Positions 35,604 through 44,945 of a stretch of DNA of 64,000 nucleotides are shown here, in pieces. Position numbers and translations under genes: made by a program. The stretch covers positions 62,001-126,000 of the forward strand of contig NZ_LBNQ01000037.1 in NCBI RefSeq assembly GCF_001005215.1. The letters run 5' to 3'. The DNA comes from Lampropedia cohaerens. Lineage in GTDB: Bacteria > Pseudomonadota > Gammaproteobacteria > Burkholderiales > Burkholderiaceae_C. The first letter of the stretch is position 1; each line of letters opens with the position of its first letter. The notes under the pieces are model-generated. The model saw nothing but the letters and a program-made list of their open reading frames with translations, had not been told where the DNA came from and made no database searches.

Positions 35604-36473
35604 TTACGCGTCCAGCCCGACATCCAGCGTGCGGGCGCTGTGGGTGAGCCAGCCCACGGCCAGCAGGTCAACCCCCGTTTCGGCGATGGCTGCGGCGTTG
35701 TCTATTTGGATGCGCCCGGACGCTTCCAGCACTGCGCGTCCGCCGTTGAGCGCCACCGCCTGCTGCAGCGTCGCAACGTCCATGTTGTCAAGCAGCACGA
35801 TGGGAACCTGCAGTGCCAGCGCCTGCTGCAGCTGCTCCAGTGTGTCCACCTCCACCTCGATCTGCACCATGTGTCCTGCGTGGGCACGGGCGCGTGTCAC
35901 GGCCTGCTCAAGCCCTCCGGCAATGGCGATATGGTTGTCCTTGATCAGCATTGCATCGTCCAGGCCGAAGCGGTGGTTGCAGCCACCACCGACGCGCACA
36001 GCGTATTTCTGCAGCGCACGCAGGCCCGGCAGGGTCTTGCGGGTACAGGTCACGCGTGCGGGGGTATGGGCGATGGCTTCGGCCACCTGTGCGGTGGCGC
36101 TGGCCACGCCGCAGAGATGCCCCAGGAAGTTCAGCGCCGTACGCTCGGCAGCGAGAATGGCGCGTGCCGGGCCCTCGATCGTGGCGATAAGACTGCCGGG
36201 AACGAGTTGCGCACCATCGCTGAGTGCGGGTTGCCAGCGAAGCTGTGGGTCGTACAGCGTAAAGGCGAGTCTGGCCAGGTCAATGCCTGCCAGCACGCCT
36301 GCTTGCCGCGCCGTCAGACGCAGGCAGCTGCGTGCATGCGGCGCGATGACCGCTGCGCTGGTAATGTCCCCAGCGCGCCCGAGATCCTCGCGCAGTGCGT
36401 CGCGCACAAGCGGTTCGAGCATCACGTCAGGCAGCGGTGCAAGGTAGGCGTTGGGAAATTCAGAAATGCTCAT
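35604..36473 (-). CDS. nadC: Nicotinate-nucleotide pyrophosphorylase (quinolinate phosphoribosyltransferase)
   Basis: The 289-residue enzyme makes nicotinate mononucleotide from quinolinate and PRPP in de novo NAD synthesis. The QPRTase motifs are present: REDLGRAGDIT near residue 29, ERTALNFLGHLCGVA (about 110), TRKTLPGLR (about 143), GGGCNHRFGL, and KDNHI. nadA and nadB are not in the window. A Bug solute-binding gene follows at 30 bases. The AbrB-family gene is divergent. Confidence 0.96.
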   Translation of the reverse strand: MSISEFPNAYLAPLPDVMLEPLVRDALREDLGRAGDITSAAVIAPHARSCLRLTARQAGVLAGIDLARLAFTLYDPQLRWQPALSDGAQLVPGSLIATIEGPARAILAAERTALNFLGHLCGVASATAQVAEAIAHTPARVTCTRKTLPGLRALQKYAVRVGGGCNHRFGLDDAMLIKDNHIAIAGGLEQAVTRARAHAGHMVQIEVEVDTLEQLQQALALQVPIVLLDNMDVATLQQAVALNGGRAVLEASGRIQIDNAAAIAETGVDLLAVGWLTHSARTLDVGLDA

Positions 36474-36868
36474 ATTGAGTATTTTGGGCCGCGAAAAATC
36501 CGGAACGCATTGGCGATTCCGGCTGAGAATGATTGTAATCTAAATGAGCATAAGTCGTGGATTTTGTCTTCCGCGGGGCAAGGCGCGGGCGGCGGTGCTG
36601 CCGTGTACAGCGATGACAAGGCATGGCGCAGGCGATAATGCCGCGCCATATTCAATATTCAGTCCGCCACCCAGCACCTGTTTGCGATGATGGCTTGGCA
36701 GCCTCTGCGCGCGACCTGCCAGTGGTGCATCGGCCTTACGATGCCTCGCCGAGTGGCCAGTCAGACGCGCCCCTTGCGTCGCCGTCGCTTAGCGGGTCGA
36801 TGCGATGCAAAGATCGCGCACAGGCTTTCTGGGCAGTTGTTGCCCTTTGTTGATTCCATTTGCTTTGC
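36474..36868. other. 395-base divergent spacer between nadC and the AbrB-family gene
   Basis: No convincing gene is seen. The nadC-proximal part is AT-richer (36480-36550) and likely holds the nadC promoter. A short open frame at 36623-36853 lacks recognisable features. I looked for a Fur box near 36525 and found only about 11 of 19 matches. Confidence 0.4.
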
Positions 36869-37894
36869 ATGCCTGCAGCCGCTCGGATTGTCATTGGCCT
36901 CCTGCTTGCCCTCATGGGCGCCGGGCTGGCGCTGGCCGTGGGGCTGCCGCTGCCTTGGTTGCTGGGGCCGCTGCTGGTGACGGCGGCCACGCGCATGATG
37001 GGCTGGCCGGGGCGTTGTGCAAGGCCGTTCAATATCTTCGGGCGCTGGATGATTGGCCTGGCGCTGGGCCTGTATTTCACACCGGCTGTGATGGCCAGCC
37101 TCAAGACGCAGTGGCCGCTGGTGCTGCTGGGGGCCGTCTATGCGCTGGCGCTGGCCGGGCTAGGGTACTGGGTGCTGCGGCGCATGGCGGGGCTGGATGC
37201 GGCGACTGCCTGGTTCTCTGCCGCCATCGGCAGTGCCAGCGAGATGGCAAGCATGGCGCAGCGCCATGGTGCGCGGGTCGATCAGGTCGCGTCGGTGCAC
37301 AGCCTGCGCGTGCTGCTGGTCGTGGTCATCGTGCCGTTCGCATTCCAGTGGTGGTATGGCTTGCCGCCGAATGTGATGGTGGCCGTGCCGGTGCAATGGG
37401 GTGGGCTGGCGCTGCTGATGGCGGGCGCTGCCGTAGCGGGCGCCGTGATGCAGCGGCTGGGTGTTCCGAGCGGCTGGATGATGGGCGCGCTGGCATTTGC
37501 GGGCGTGCTCTCGGTGGCGGGAATGCCGCTGTCGGGGCTGCCGCCCTGGCTGTCCTGGGCGGGCCAGCTGTGCATCGGCTGGTCGCTGGGCGATCGTTAC
37601 CACCCCTCATTCCTGCGTTCGGCCCCTCGCCTGATGGCAGTGGTTGCGGGCACCACGCTGGCGTTCATGGCCGTCTCAGTCGTACTGGCGTGGATCGTCA
37701 CGCAGGTGGTGGATGTACCGCTGGGGACGCTGATGCTGGCGCTGGCGCCCGGCGGCATTGCCGAGATGACGATCACGGCCAAGGTGCTCAATCTGGGCGT
37801 GCCGCTGGTGACGGCCATGCATGTGACGCGGCTGGTTGTCGTGGTGATGACGACCGGCTGGCTTTATCGGCATTTTGTGCGGACACGTGCCTGA
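36869..37894 (+). CDS. AbrB-family (YbfB-like, formerly 'ammonia monooxygenase') membrane protein
   Basis: The protein of about 341 residues is a polytopic inner-membrane protein with an internal repeat. Each half has the family core: GLPLPWLLGPLLVTAATRM near residue 25 and LGVPSGWMMGALAFAGVLSV near 206, followed by PGGIAEMTITAKVLNLGVPL near 295. The old label ammonia monooxygenase is not supported; the family's substrate is unknown. The ATG at 36869 is preferred to a TTG at 36860. It is divergent from nadC. Confidence 0.85.
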   Translation: MPAAARIVIGLLLALMGAGLALAVGLPLPWLLGPLLVTAATRMMGWPGRCARPFNIFGRWMIGLALGLYFTPAVMASLKTQWPLVLLGAVYALALAGLGYWVLRRMAGLDAATAWFSAAIGSASEMASMAQRHGARVDQVASVHSLRVLLVVVIVPFAFQWWYGLPPNVMVAVPVQWGGLALLMAGAAVAGAVMQRLGVPSGWMMGALAFAGVLSVAGMPLSGLPPWLSWAGQLCIGWSLGDRYHPSFLRSAPRLMAVVAGTTLAFMAVSVVLAWIVTQVVDVPLGTLMLALAPGGIAEMTITAKVLNLGVPLVTAMHVTRLVVVVMTTGWLYRHFVRTRA

Positions 37895-38119
37895 AACGGT
37901 AGCGCCCGGTCGCAGACGCCCGGCGAAGGCCTATGATGCGATGACAGGCTGTGAGCGCCTGGCCACACGCTTCGCGTGCGATGCACCGCCAGCGCCGATT
38001 GCGCCTGGCGTCGGGTACGGCAGTTTCCGGCAGTTCCGCGCGGTCCAGGCGAGGGCGTGAACAGACTTGTGAGGATGTTTCGACGCCGATGGGATCCCCC
38101 AATACGATCAGGAGATACG

Positions 38120-38575
38120 ATGAAGATACTGCTTCCGGTGGATGGCACCCCCCACTCCGAGGTGGAGGTGCGTTTTGCGTTGCAACTGGTCAGTGAAGGG
38201 CTGCGGGCCGAGTTTCTGCTGGCGAATGTGCAGGAGCCGCCGAGCTTCTACGAACTGCTGACTACCCAGGACCCGGATGCACTGCAGGAGGTGGTGCAGG
38301 GCTCTGGCGAGGACATGCTGCGCGGTGCCGCGCAGCTTCTTGCGCAGGCGAATGTGCCCTTTACCACGGCAGTGCTGGCTGGGCCTGATCCGGCGACCGC
38401 GCTGCTGGATCTGATCGAAGCCGAGGGCGTTGCGATGGTCATCATTGGCGCGCGCCCGATGGGGGTGCTGCGCACGGCGCTGGAGGGTTCGACCTCGCGT
38501 CGGCTGGCGCAGTATGCGACCGTGCCGGTGCTCATTCTCAACCCGCCCCGGCAGGACGTGGCACAGCTTGATTGA
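38120..38575 (+). CDS. Universal stress protein (UspA family)
   Basis: The 151-residue protein opens with MKILLPVDGTPHSEVEV, the usual UspA strand and loop. It ends with AMVIIGARPMGVLRTALEGSTS and VPVLIL, matching the nucleotide-binding loop region, although spacing departs from the strict ATP-binding pattern G-x2-G-x9-G(S/T). The start at 38120 has GGAGA upstream. It stands alone between the AbrB-family gene and folC. Confidence 0.88.
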   Translation: MKILLPVDGTPHSEVEVRFALQLVSEGLRAEFLLANVQEPPSFYELLTTQDPDALQEVVQGSGEDMLRGAAQLLAQANVPFTTAVLAGPDPATALLDLIEAEGVAMVIIGARPMGVLRTALEGSTSRRLAQYATVPVLILNPPRQDVAQLD

Positions 38576-38704
38576 GCACTCTCGGCGCAAGCTGGCACGG
38601 CAATTGGCCAACGCTGGCACAATCGCTTCCTTTTCGTATTCGCGGTAGTGCCGCGGTCAGTGGTTCCATAGGGTGGGGCGCTGGCGGCGAGCGTCGTTCT
38701 GACC

Positions 38705-40066
38705 ATGACTGAAGTGTGTTCTGAGGCATCCCGGCAGCCTGCCCGTTTCGCCAGCCTGAACGAGTGGCTGGCGTATTGCGAGCGTATCCACCCGGCGACC
38801 ATCGAGCTGGGGTTGGAGCGCGCCGCGCAGGTGCGTGATGCGCTGGCGTTAAGGCTTGACTGCGCGGTTATTACCGTGGCTGGCACCAACGGCAAAGGGT
38901 CCAGCTGCGCGATGCTGGAGGCCATTGCGCTACAGAGTGGTTATCGCACGGGCGTGTACACCTCGCCGCATCTGGTGCGCTTCAATGAACGTTGCCGTGT
39001 GAATGGCGAAATCGTCACCGACGATGCGCTGCTGCCCCATTTCGAGGCTGTGGAACAGGCCCGCTTTGTGGCCGGCGGCAGCAGCGGGCCGGTGTCGCTG
39101 ACCTATTTCGAATTCACCACGTTGGCCATCGCGCGACTGCTGGCCCATGCGCAGCTGGATGTGGCGATTCTTGAGGTCGGTCTGGGCGGAAGACTGGATG
39201 CGACCAATCTGTTCGATTGCGACTGTGCCCTCATCACCAGCATCGACATCGACCACACGGAATTTCTGGGCCCCGACCGTGAGAGCATCGGACGTGAGAA
39301 GGCTGGCATCATGCGCGCGGGCAAGCCTGCTGTGGTTGCCGATCCGGTGGCGCCGCACTCCGTCATTGCGCATGCGCAGGCCATCGGTGCCGATTTATGG
39401 CTGGCCGGGCGCGATTTCAATTATTCGGGCGATCGCCAGCAATGGGGCTGGGCTGGCCGTGGCAAGCGCATGGCGGGGCTGGCCTATCCAGCCCTGCGCG
39501 GAGCCAACCAGCTCGTCAATGCCGCGGGTGTGCTGGCGGTGCTGCAGGCATTGCGGCCGGTGCTGCCGGTAACAGCGCAGGCGATTCGCCAGGGCTTTGC
39601 ACTGGTGGACGTGCCGGGGCGATTCCAGATCGTCCCGGGTCAGCCAGCGCTGGTGTTGGACGTGGCGCATAACCCGCATGCCGTCGGTGCGCTGGCGGCC
39701 AATCTGGATGCGATGGGCTTTTTCCCGACGACCCACGCGGTGTTCGGTGCCATGCATGACAAGGACCTGACCAAGGTCTTTCAGCGCATTGGTCCGCTGA
39801 TCGACCGCTGGTACTTCACCGACCTGCCATTGGCACGTGCCGAAAAGGCGGCGGACCTGCTCAAGCGGTGGCAGGCCCTGCAGGTGGTGGCTGAACGGCC
39901 ACGCCAGGTACCGGCACAGGCATTCGCCACTCCCAAAGCGGCTTTGGCGGCTGCGGTGGCGGCTGCAGAGCCGGCTGATAGAATCGTGGTCTTTGGCTCC
40001 TTCTATACGGTAGGCGGGGTGGTGGCCGATGGAATTCCCCGTCTTGGTGGCGCGCACGTGGCGTGA
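38705..40066 (+). CDS. folC: Bifunctional folylpolyglutamate synthase/dihydrofolate synthase
   Basis: The 453-residue Mur-ligase-family enzyme adds glutamate to dihydropteroate and to folates. The P-loop is VAGTNGKGSSCAML (about residues 58-71). YTSPHLVRFNERCRVNG and ILEVGLGGRLDATNLFD then follow in the family order. The C-terminal domain includes VLDVAHNPHAVGAL. Length is normal. folC, SPOR, cvpA and purF follow in the conserved order, but accD, which normally precedes folC in related genomes, is elsewhere. Confidence 0.96.
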   Translation: MTEVCSEASRQPARFASLNEWLAYCERIHPATIELGLERAAQVRDALALRLDCAVITVAGTNGKGSSCAMLEAIALQSGYRTGVYTSPHLVRFNERCRVNGEIVTDDALLPHFEAVEQARFVAGGSSGPVSLTYFEFTTLAIARLLAHAQLDVAILEVGLGGRLDATNLFDCDCALITSIDIDHTEFLGPDRESIGREKAGIMRAGKPAVVADPVAPHSVIAHAQAIGADLWLAGRDFNYSGDRQQWGWAGRGKRMAGLAYPALRGANQLVNAAGVLAVLQALRPVLPVTAQAIRQGFALVDVPGRFQIVPGQPALVLDVAHNPHAVGALAANLDAMGFFPTTHAVFGAMHDKDLTKVFQRIGPLIDRWYFTDLPLARAEKAADLLKRWQALQVVAERPRQVPAQAFATPKAALAAAVAAAEPADRIVVFGSFYTVGGVVADGIPRLGGAHVA

Positions 40067-40176
40067 CCTGGTGCGTGCCGGGTGGGAGTGGCCGCACGCA
40101 GGGATGTGCTTTTCTGCGGCGCGCCGGGCGGCCCTAGGGCCAGTTTGTTGTCTGAACCTGGAATTTCTCGCTAGCC

Positions 40177-41121
40177 ATGGCCTTGTTTGAATCGCGCAAA
40201 GCCGAGCCGGCCGAGCCCGCCACCAAGCGCGCCTCGCGTCGCGCGGTCGATTCCGTCGATGAGATGCGCAGACGTGCCCGCCATCGTCTCATTGGCGCCT
40301 GCGTGCTGGTACTGCTGGCAATCATGGTGTTTCCGCTGGTGTTTGATACCGAACCGCGTCAGATGCCGGTCACTGCCGAGGTGCGCGTGCTCGGGGCTGA
40401 AAACGATGCGAGCGGTGGTGCTGCGCCCTCGCAGGTCGCGGTGACGCAGGCGCAGGCAGGCCAGGGGCTCGACGAGGGCGAGGAGCTGGTGGACATGGCC
40501 GCGGCGCAAGGCAGCAGTGGCGATGATGCAGCCCAGCCCGTGCCTGCCGCCGCGCCGTCTCCTGCCCCAGCGGTCAGTGTGGCGCAACGTGCTGCGCAGC
40601 AGGTGCAGCAGGTGCAGCAGGTGCAGCAGGTGCAGCAGGTGCAGCAGGTGCAGCAGGTGCAGCGTGATGCAGGCGATGCGCAGCCCAATCCCCAGCCGGA
40701 GAAACCGGCTACCCAGCCAGAAAGGCCCGCCGAGCCTGCCGTTCGTGCCGCCGCAGTCGTTCCCCCGCCGCCCGTGTCGGCGACTTCGAGCGCTGCCGCG
40801 CGGGAGGCCGAGCGCGCGCGCGCCTTGCTGGAAGGTCGTACCGTCGCCAGTGCTGCACCGGCAGCCCAGGCGGCCTCGGGGCGTGCCGAGGAAGGGCGCT
40901 TCATCGTCCAGGTCGGGGCATTTTCCGATGAATCCAAGGTCCGTGAAATCCGCACGCGGCTGGAGGCCATGGGGCTGCGCACCTACACGCAGGTGGTGCA
41001 GACCGGCTCCACACGGGCCACACGGGTGAGGGTGGGGCCGTTCAACAGCCGGGCCGACGCGGACCGCGCTGCCAAACGCGTTCAGGATGCCAATCTGCCG
41101 GCTGCGATTCTGTCACTGTGA
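40177..41121 (+). CDS. SPOR-domain membrane protein with a QQV repeat tract
   Basis: The 314-residue protein has one membrane helix (about residues 38-55). A long Ala/Pro/Gln linker follows, with a seven-copy QQV tract at residues 141-161. The C-terminal SPOR domain (about 235-314) begins GRFIVQVGAFSDESKVREI and contains RVRVGPFNSRADADRA. SPOR domains bind denuded septal peptidoglycan, so the protein is probably septal, like DedD. Its place between folC and cvpA supports a DedD-like role. The tract could let the linker change length in 3-residue steps. Confidence 0.88.
   Translation: MALFESRKAEPAEPATKRASRRAVDSVDEMRRRARHRLIGACVLVLLAIMVFPLVFDTEPRQMPVTAEVRVLGAENDASGGAAPSQVAVTQAQAGQGLDEGEELVDMAAAQGSSGDDAAQPVPAAAPSPAPAVSVAQRAAQQVQQVQQVQQVQQVQQVQQVQRDAGDAQPNPQPEKPATQPERPAEPAVRAAAVVPPPPVSATSSAAAREAERARALLEGRTVASAAPAAQAASGRAEEGRFIVQVGAFSDESKVREIRTRLEAMGLRTYTQVVQTGSTRATRVRVGPFNSRADADRAAKRVQDANLPAAILSL
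40597..40659 (+). repeat. Seven perfect tandem copies of a 9-base unit (CAGCAGGTG)
   Basis: The unit starts at 40597, 40606, 40615, 40624, 40633, 40642 and 40651, without a mismatch over 63 bases. It encodes QQV repeats in the SPOR protein. Because the unit is a multiple of three, slippage would keep the frame. Confidence 0.95.
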
Positions 41122-41269
41122 ACACCGATGTCATGGGTCGGCCTTGCAGGCACCACATCCGTCCACACGCGCCCAGTCGCAGGTCGCTGCGGGGCGTCAG
41201 CATCGCGTCGCGGGATGCTGCCATGCCTGCCTATCGGGCAGGCAGCGCCGGGCTGAGAGGTGAGTGGCC

Positions 41270-41833
41270 ATGGCACTGAATGGTTTCGATCTGGCCTTTC
41301 TGATGCTGGCTTTCCTGTCGGTGGCATTTGGCGCGTGGCGCGGATTTGTGTTCGAAAGCATCAACGTGCTGGGCTGGGTCGTGGGCTTCTTCGCCGCCAT
41401 GGGGCTGGGCCCATTGGTTGGCGGCTGGCTGCCCGGCGGCGAGAGTCTTGGCGAAGGGGTGCGGCGTGTGCTAGGCATGCTGGCGGTGTTCGTGGTCGCT
41501 ATCTTTGTGTCGTCGCTGCTGGCCTCACTGGGGCGGCGGTCTGTGCGGGCGCTGGGCATGGGGGCGGCGGACAGGCTGGTGGGGGCGCTGTTTGGTGTGG
41601 CCCGCATCCTGCTGGTTGGCGTGGCCGTTGCCGTGATCGTGCATGCCCTGCAGTGGCAGGATTCGCCCTGGTGGGCCAGTTCCGCCTCCGGACCGTGGCT
41701 GGACGTGGCGCGCCAGGAGCTGGCGGCGCTGCTGCCGAGCTGGAAGATCCTGCAGCCGCCCTCTGCTGCGCTGGTGGTGCCGGCTGGCGCCATGCCGCAG
41801 GTGTTGCATGGACTGCCGTCCGCATCGCCATGA
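41270..41833 (+). CDS. cvpA: CvpA family membrane protein
   Basis: The 187-residue protein has four membrane segments. It opens FDLAFLMLAFLSVAFGAWRGFVFE with INVLGWVVGFFAA, the CvpA signature (about residues 5-42). The family is needed for colicin V production and envelope processes; precise function is open. Its position directly before purF is the classic cvpA-purF pairing. The ATG at 41270 follows GAGAGG; a GTG at 41264 is an alternative. Confidence 0.92.
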   Translation: MALNGFDLAFLMLAFLSVAFGAWRGFVFESINVLGWVVGFFAAMGLGPLVGGWLPGGESLGEGVRRVLGMLAVFVVAIFVSSLLASLGRRSVRALGMGAADRLVGALFGVARILLVGVAVAVIVHALQWQDSPWWASSASGPWLDVARQELAALLPSWKILQPPSAALVVPAGAMPQVLHGLPSASP

Positions 41834-41918
41834 TTCGATAGGCCCGATCAATCCGCTTGCTTGTTCGCTGCAGTGCCTGCAGAAAAATCAGAATCACTTT
41901 TGCCTTGGAGTCGCTCTC

Positions 41919-43430
41919 ATGTGTGGAATCGTCGGCGTTGTCAGCCGCAGCCCCGTCAACCAGCTGATCTATGACGCATTGCTGCTGCTGCAGCACCGTG
42001 GCCAGGACGCCACGGGCATCGTCACCCAGCTCGACCGCAAGTTCTTCATGCACAAGGCCAAGGGCATGGTGCGTGACGTGTTTCGCACCCGCAACATGCG
42101 CGCGCTGCCTGGCTCGATCGGCCTTGGGCAGGTGCGCTATCCGACCGCAGGCGATGCCAACAGCGAGGAAGAGGCGCAGCCGTTTTATGTCAATGCCCCG
42201 TTCGGCATCGTGCTGGTGCACAACGGCAACATCACCAATGCCAAGGCGCTGCGCAAGGAACTGTTCCTCACCGATCACCGCCACACCAACACCACCAGCG
42301 ATTCCGAGGTGTTGCTGAATGTGCTTGCGCATGAGTTGGATCGTGTCACCATCGGTGGGGAGCTCTCCCCCGAGCTGGTGTTTGCCGCCGTGCGGGCCGT
42401 GCATCGCAGGGTGCGCGGCTCCTATGCCGTCATTGCCATGATCGCCGGTTACGGCATGCTGGCGTTCCGCGATCCCTATGGCATTCGTCCGCTGTGCATG
42501 AGCGCACCACAGGACGACGGCAGCGTGATGTTCGCCAGCGAGTCGGTGGCGCTTGAAGGCACGGGCTTTACCCTCAGCCGCGACATCCGGCCCGGTGAGG
42601 CAGTGCTGGTCGATCATGATGGCAAGGCGCATCATGCGCTCTGCGTGGAGCCCGAGACAGCGCAGCTGCACCCCTGTATCTTCGAGTACGTGTATCTGGC
42701 GCGGCCCGATTCGGTACTGGACGGGATCTCCGTGTATCGCGCGCGGCTGAACCTGGGCGAGACACTGGCCAAACGGGTGCTGTCGACGGTACCGCCCAAG
42801 GATATCGATGTGGTCATTCCCATTCCTGAGTCCAGCCGTCCCAGTGCCATGCAACTGGCCGAGCTGATTGGCAGGCCCTACCGGGAGGGCTTCGTAAAGA
42901 ACCGCTATGTCGGTCGCACCTTCATCATGCCCGGGCAGAGCGTGCGCAAGAAGTCGGTACGCCAGAAGCTCAACGCCATAGGCAGCGAGTTTCGCGGTCG
43001 CAACGTGCTACTGGTGGACGACTCCATCGTGCGAGGCACGACCTCGCGCGAGATCGTGCAGATGGCCCGTGAGGCTGGCGCCCACAAGGTCTATCTGGCC
43101 AGTGCCGCGCCACCGGTGCGCTACCCCAATGTCTACGGCATCGACATGCCGACGGCCGAGGAGCTGGTTGCCAATGGTCGCACGGTCGAGCAGATCCGCG
43201 AACTGATTGGCTGTGATGCGCTGATTTATCAGGATGTGGAGGCGATGAAGCAGGCGGTCGGCTCGCTCAATCCTTCCATCCAAGGTTTTGATGCCTCCTG
43301 CTTCGATGGCATCTACGTCACGGGCGACGTCACGGCCGAATCCATCAGCCAGCTCAACGAGGGCCGCAATCGCGGCGGCTCCGAGGATGAGGTGGACGCA
43401 TCGCGCCTGACATTGCCCAACGCTTCCTGA
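41919..43430 (+). CDS. purF: Amidophosphoribosyltransferase
   Basis: The 503-residue enzyme commits PRPP to purine synthesis. MCGIVGVVSRSPV puts the Ntn glutaminase nucleophile Cys at position 2, exposed after Met removal. ALLLLQHRGQDATGI and GLGQVRYPTAG follow. The PRPP loop is VLLVDDSIVRGTTSREI (about residues 364-380). Both domains are complete. The ATG at 41919 is used because upstream frame overlaps cvpA. Confidence 0.97.
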   Translation: MCGIVGVVSRSPVNQLIYDALLLLQHRGQDATGIVTQLDRKFFMHKAKGMVRDVFRTRNMRALPGSIGLGQVRYPTAGDANSEEEAQPFYVNAPFGIVLVHNGNITNAKALRKELFLTDHRHTNTTSDSEVLLNVLAHELDRVTIGGELSPELVFAAVRAVHRRVRGSYAVIAMIAGYGMLAFRDPYGIRPLCMSAPQDDGSVMFASESVALEGTGFTLSRDIRPGEAVLVDHDGKAHHALCVEPETAQLHPCIFEYVYLARPDSVLDGISVYRARLNLGETLAKRVLSTVPPKDIDVVIPIPESSRPSAMQLAELIGRPYREGFVKNRYVGRTFIMPGQSVRKKSVRQKLNAIGSEFRGRNVLLVDDSIVRGTTSREIVQMAREAGAHKVYLASAAPPVRYPNVYGIDMPTAEELVANGRTVEQIRELIGCDALIYQDVEAMKQAVGSLNPSIQGFDASCFDGIYVTGDVTAESISQLNEGRNRGGSEDEVDASRLTLPNAS

Positions 43431-43670
43431 GAACCTGCTTGCAGGCTTCTAGGCGTTGCCGCCTGGCTGCCGCTGGGGTTGGAGCCGCCAGTGGCAATTG
43501 GGCGTTGCAGATGCGCACTGGGCAATTGGCTCGGCTTGCGCCTCGCATGGCATCCCTGGGCGGGGCAATGCCAAGCATGAAAAAGGTCGCTAGCAATAGC
43601 AGGCTCTGCTATCTGCGCCACCGGCAGGCAGGCGCCATGCGGTGGCCTTATCGGCTGCGAGTCGGAGGCT

Positions 43671-44627
43671 TTACTGCGGCGAGGCGGGCTTGACGGCCGC
43701 CGCCTTGGCAGCAGGTGCTGCGGCAGCTGGTTTGGTGGTGGCCGCAGCGATCTCGCTGCGCACGGTGGCAGGCTGGTGCGTGAGGATGGCCAGGTTCTGC
43801 GCGATCACGTCACGCAGCGAACGCCGGTCCACGATCATATCGATGGCACCTTTTTCGAGCAGAAATTCGGCGCGCTGGAAGCCCTCTGGCAATTTCACGC
43901 GCACGGTCGATTCGATCACGCGCGGCCCGGCAAAGCCCACCAGAGCCTTGGGCTCGGCAATCACCAGATCGCCCATGAAGGCAAAGCTGGCGCTCACGCC
44001 GCCCATGGTCGGGTCGGTCAGCACGCTGACGAAGGGCTGGCCCTGCTGGGCAAAGCGCGCCAGCGCCGAGTTGGTCTTGGCCATTTGCATCAGCGACAGC
44101 AGGCCTTCTTGCATGCGCGCGCCGCCGGTGGCCGTAAAGCAGATGAAAGGCACCTTTTTCTGTTCGGCAGCCTGTACCGCACGCACGAAACGCTCGCCCA
44201 CGACGCTGCCCATGCTGCCGCCCATGAAGTCGAACTCGAAGCAGGCAACCACGACGGGCAGGCCATGCACGGTGCCGCCCATGGCGACCAGCGCATCGGT
44301 TTCATCCGTGGCCCGGCTGGCTTCCTTGAGGCGCTCGGTGTACTTGCGGCTGTCCTTGAAGCGCAGCGCATCGACAGGCGTGACTTCCTGACCGATCTCA
44401 TAGCGCTTTTTCTCGTCCAAGAAGGCGTTAAGCCGCGCGCGCGCGCCAATGCGCTGGTGTGCGCCGCAGTGCGGGCAGACGTTGAGGTTTTTCTCGAGGT
44501 CGGTGCGGTAGAGCACCGTTTCGCAGGACGGGCACTTGGTCCACAGGCCCTCGGGAATCTGGTGACGCGTCGCGTTTTCGCCGCTTCGGATGAGGCGCGA
44601 TGGAATGATTTTGTCTAACCAGGACAT
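43671..44627 (-). CDS. accD: Acetyl-CoA carboxylase carboxyltransferase subunit beta
   Basis: The 318-residue subunit has an N-terminal zinc ribbon ([10 protein letters not shown] at 33 and CPHCGAHQ at 52) and a crotonase-fold carboxyltransferase domain ([31 protein letters not shown]). A short Ala/Pro tail ends it. It makes malonyl-CoA with AccA, AccB and AccC. It lies on the minus strand next to purF instead of its common place just upstream of folC, and it is the last gene of a minus-strand run. Confidence 0.96.
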   Translation of the reverse strand: MSWLDKIIPSRLIRSGENATRHQIPEGLWTKCPSCETVLYRTDLEKNLNVCPHCGAHQRIGARARLNAFLDEKKRYEIGQEVTPVDALRFKDSRKYTERLKEASRATDETDALVAMGGTVHGLPVVVACFEFDFMGGSMGSVVGERFVRAVQAAEQKKVPFICFTATGGARMQEGLLSLMQMAKTNSALARFAQQGQPFVSVLTDPTMGGVSASFAFMGDLVIAEPKALVGFAGPRVIESTVRVKLPEGFQRAEFLLEKGAIDMIVDRRSLRDVIAQNLAILTHQPATVRSEIAAATTKPAAAAPAAKAAAVKPASPQ

Positions 44628-44702
44628 GCGTGGGTGGAATGGAAAAGCGGCCCATGGCGGGCCGGAGCGACGATTGTAGTCAATTTCACTTTCGGCAAGC
44701 CG

Positions 44703-44903
44703 TCATGGCTCGTCCTCGGTGCGCTCGGGCGGACGGGCTGGAATCCGGAAGGATTCGCTGGCCCAGGCGCCCAGGTCGATCATCCGGCAGCGTTCGCTGC
44801 AAAACGGGCGCCAACGGTTGGTGGGTGCGAAAACGCTGGGCTTGCCGCACTGCGGGCACGGCACCTGCAGGGTTTCGGCACGGGAAGGGGAAGGCGTGTT
44901 CAT
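44703..44903 (-). CDS. yacG: DNA gyrase inhibitor YacG
   Basis: The 66-residue zinc protein has the four ligands [10 protein letters not shown] and [14 protein letters not shown], and the WASESFRIP stretch that is typical of YacG. It binds GyrB and inhibits supercoiling. It follows zapD by 42 bases, the standard order coaE-zapD-yacG without coaE. Confidence 0.93.
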   Translation of the reverse strand: MNTPSPSRAETLQVPCPQCGKPSVFAPTNRWRPFCSERCRMIDLGAWASESFRIPARPPERTEDEP

Positions 44904-44945
44904 GCCAGTTCAGATCGGGGCACGTGTGAAAAAGTCCAGCCTGCG

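Noticed and set aside
36515-36540. Fur box upstream of nadC
   Set aside because: Only about 11 of 19 consensus positions match, and nadC is not a usual Fur target.
36869-37894. Ammonia monooxygenase
   Set aside because: This old label is transferred from a misannotation; the protein is an AbrB-type membrane protein without metal or redox motifs.
40597-40659. Possible CRISPR array
   Set aside because: The unit is 9 bases, contiguous, without spacers, and coding; no cas genes are near.
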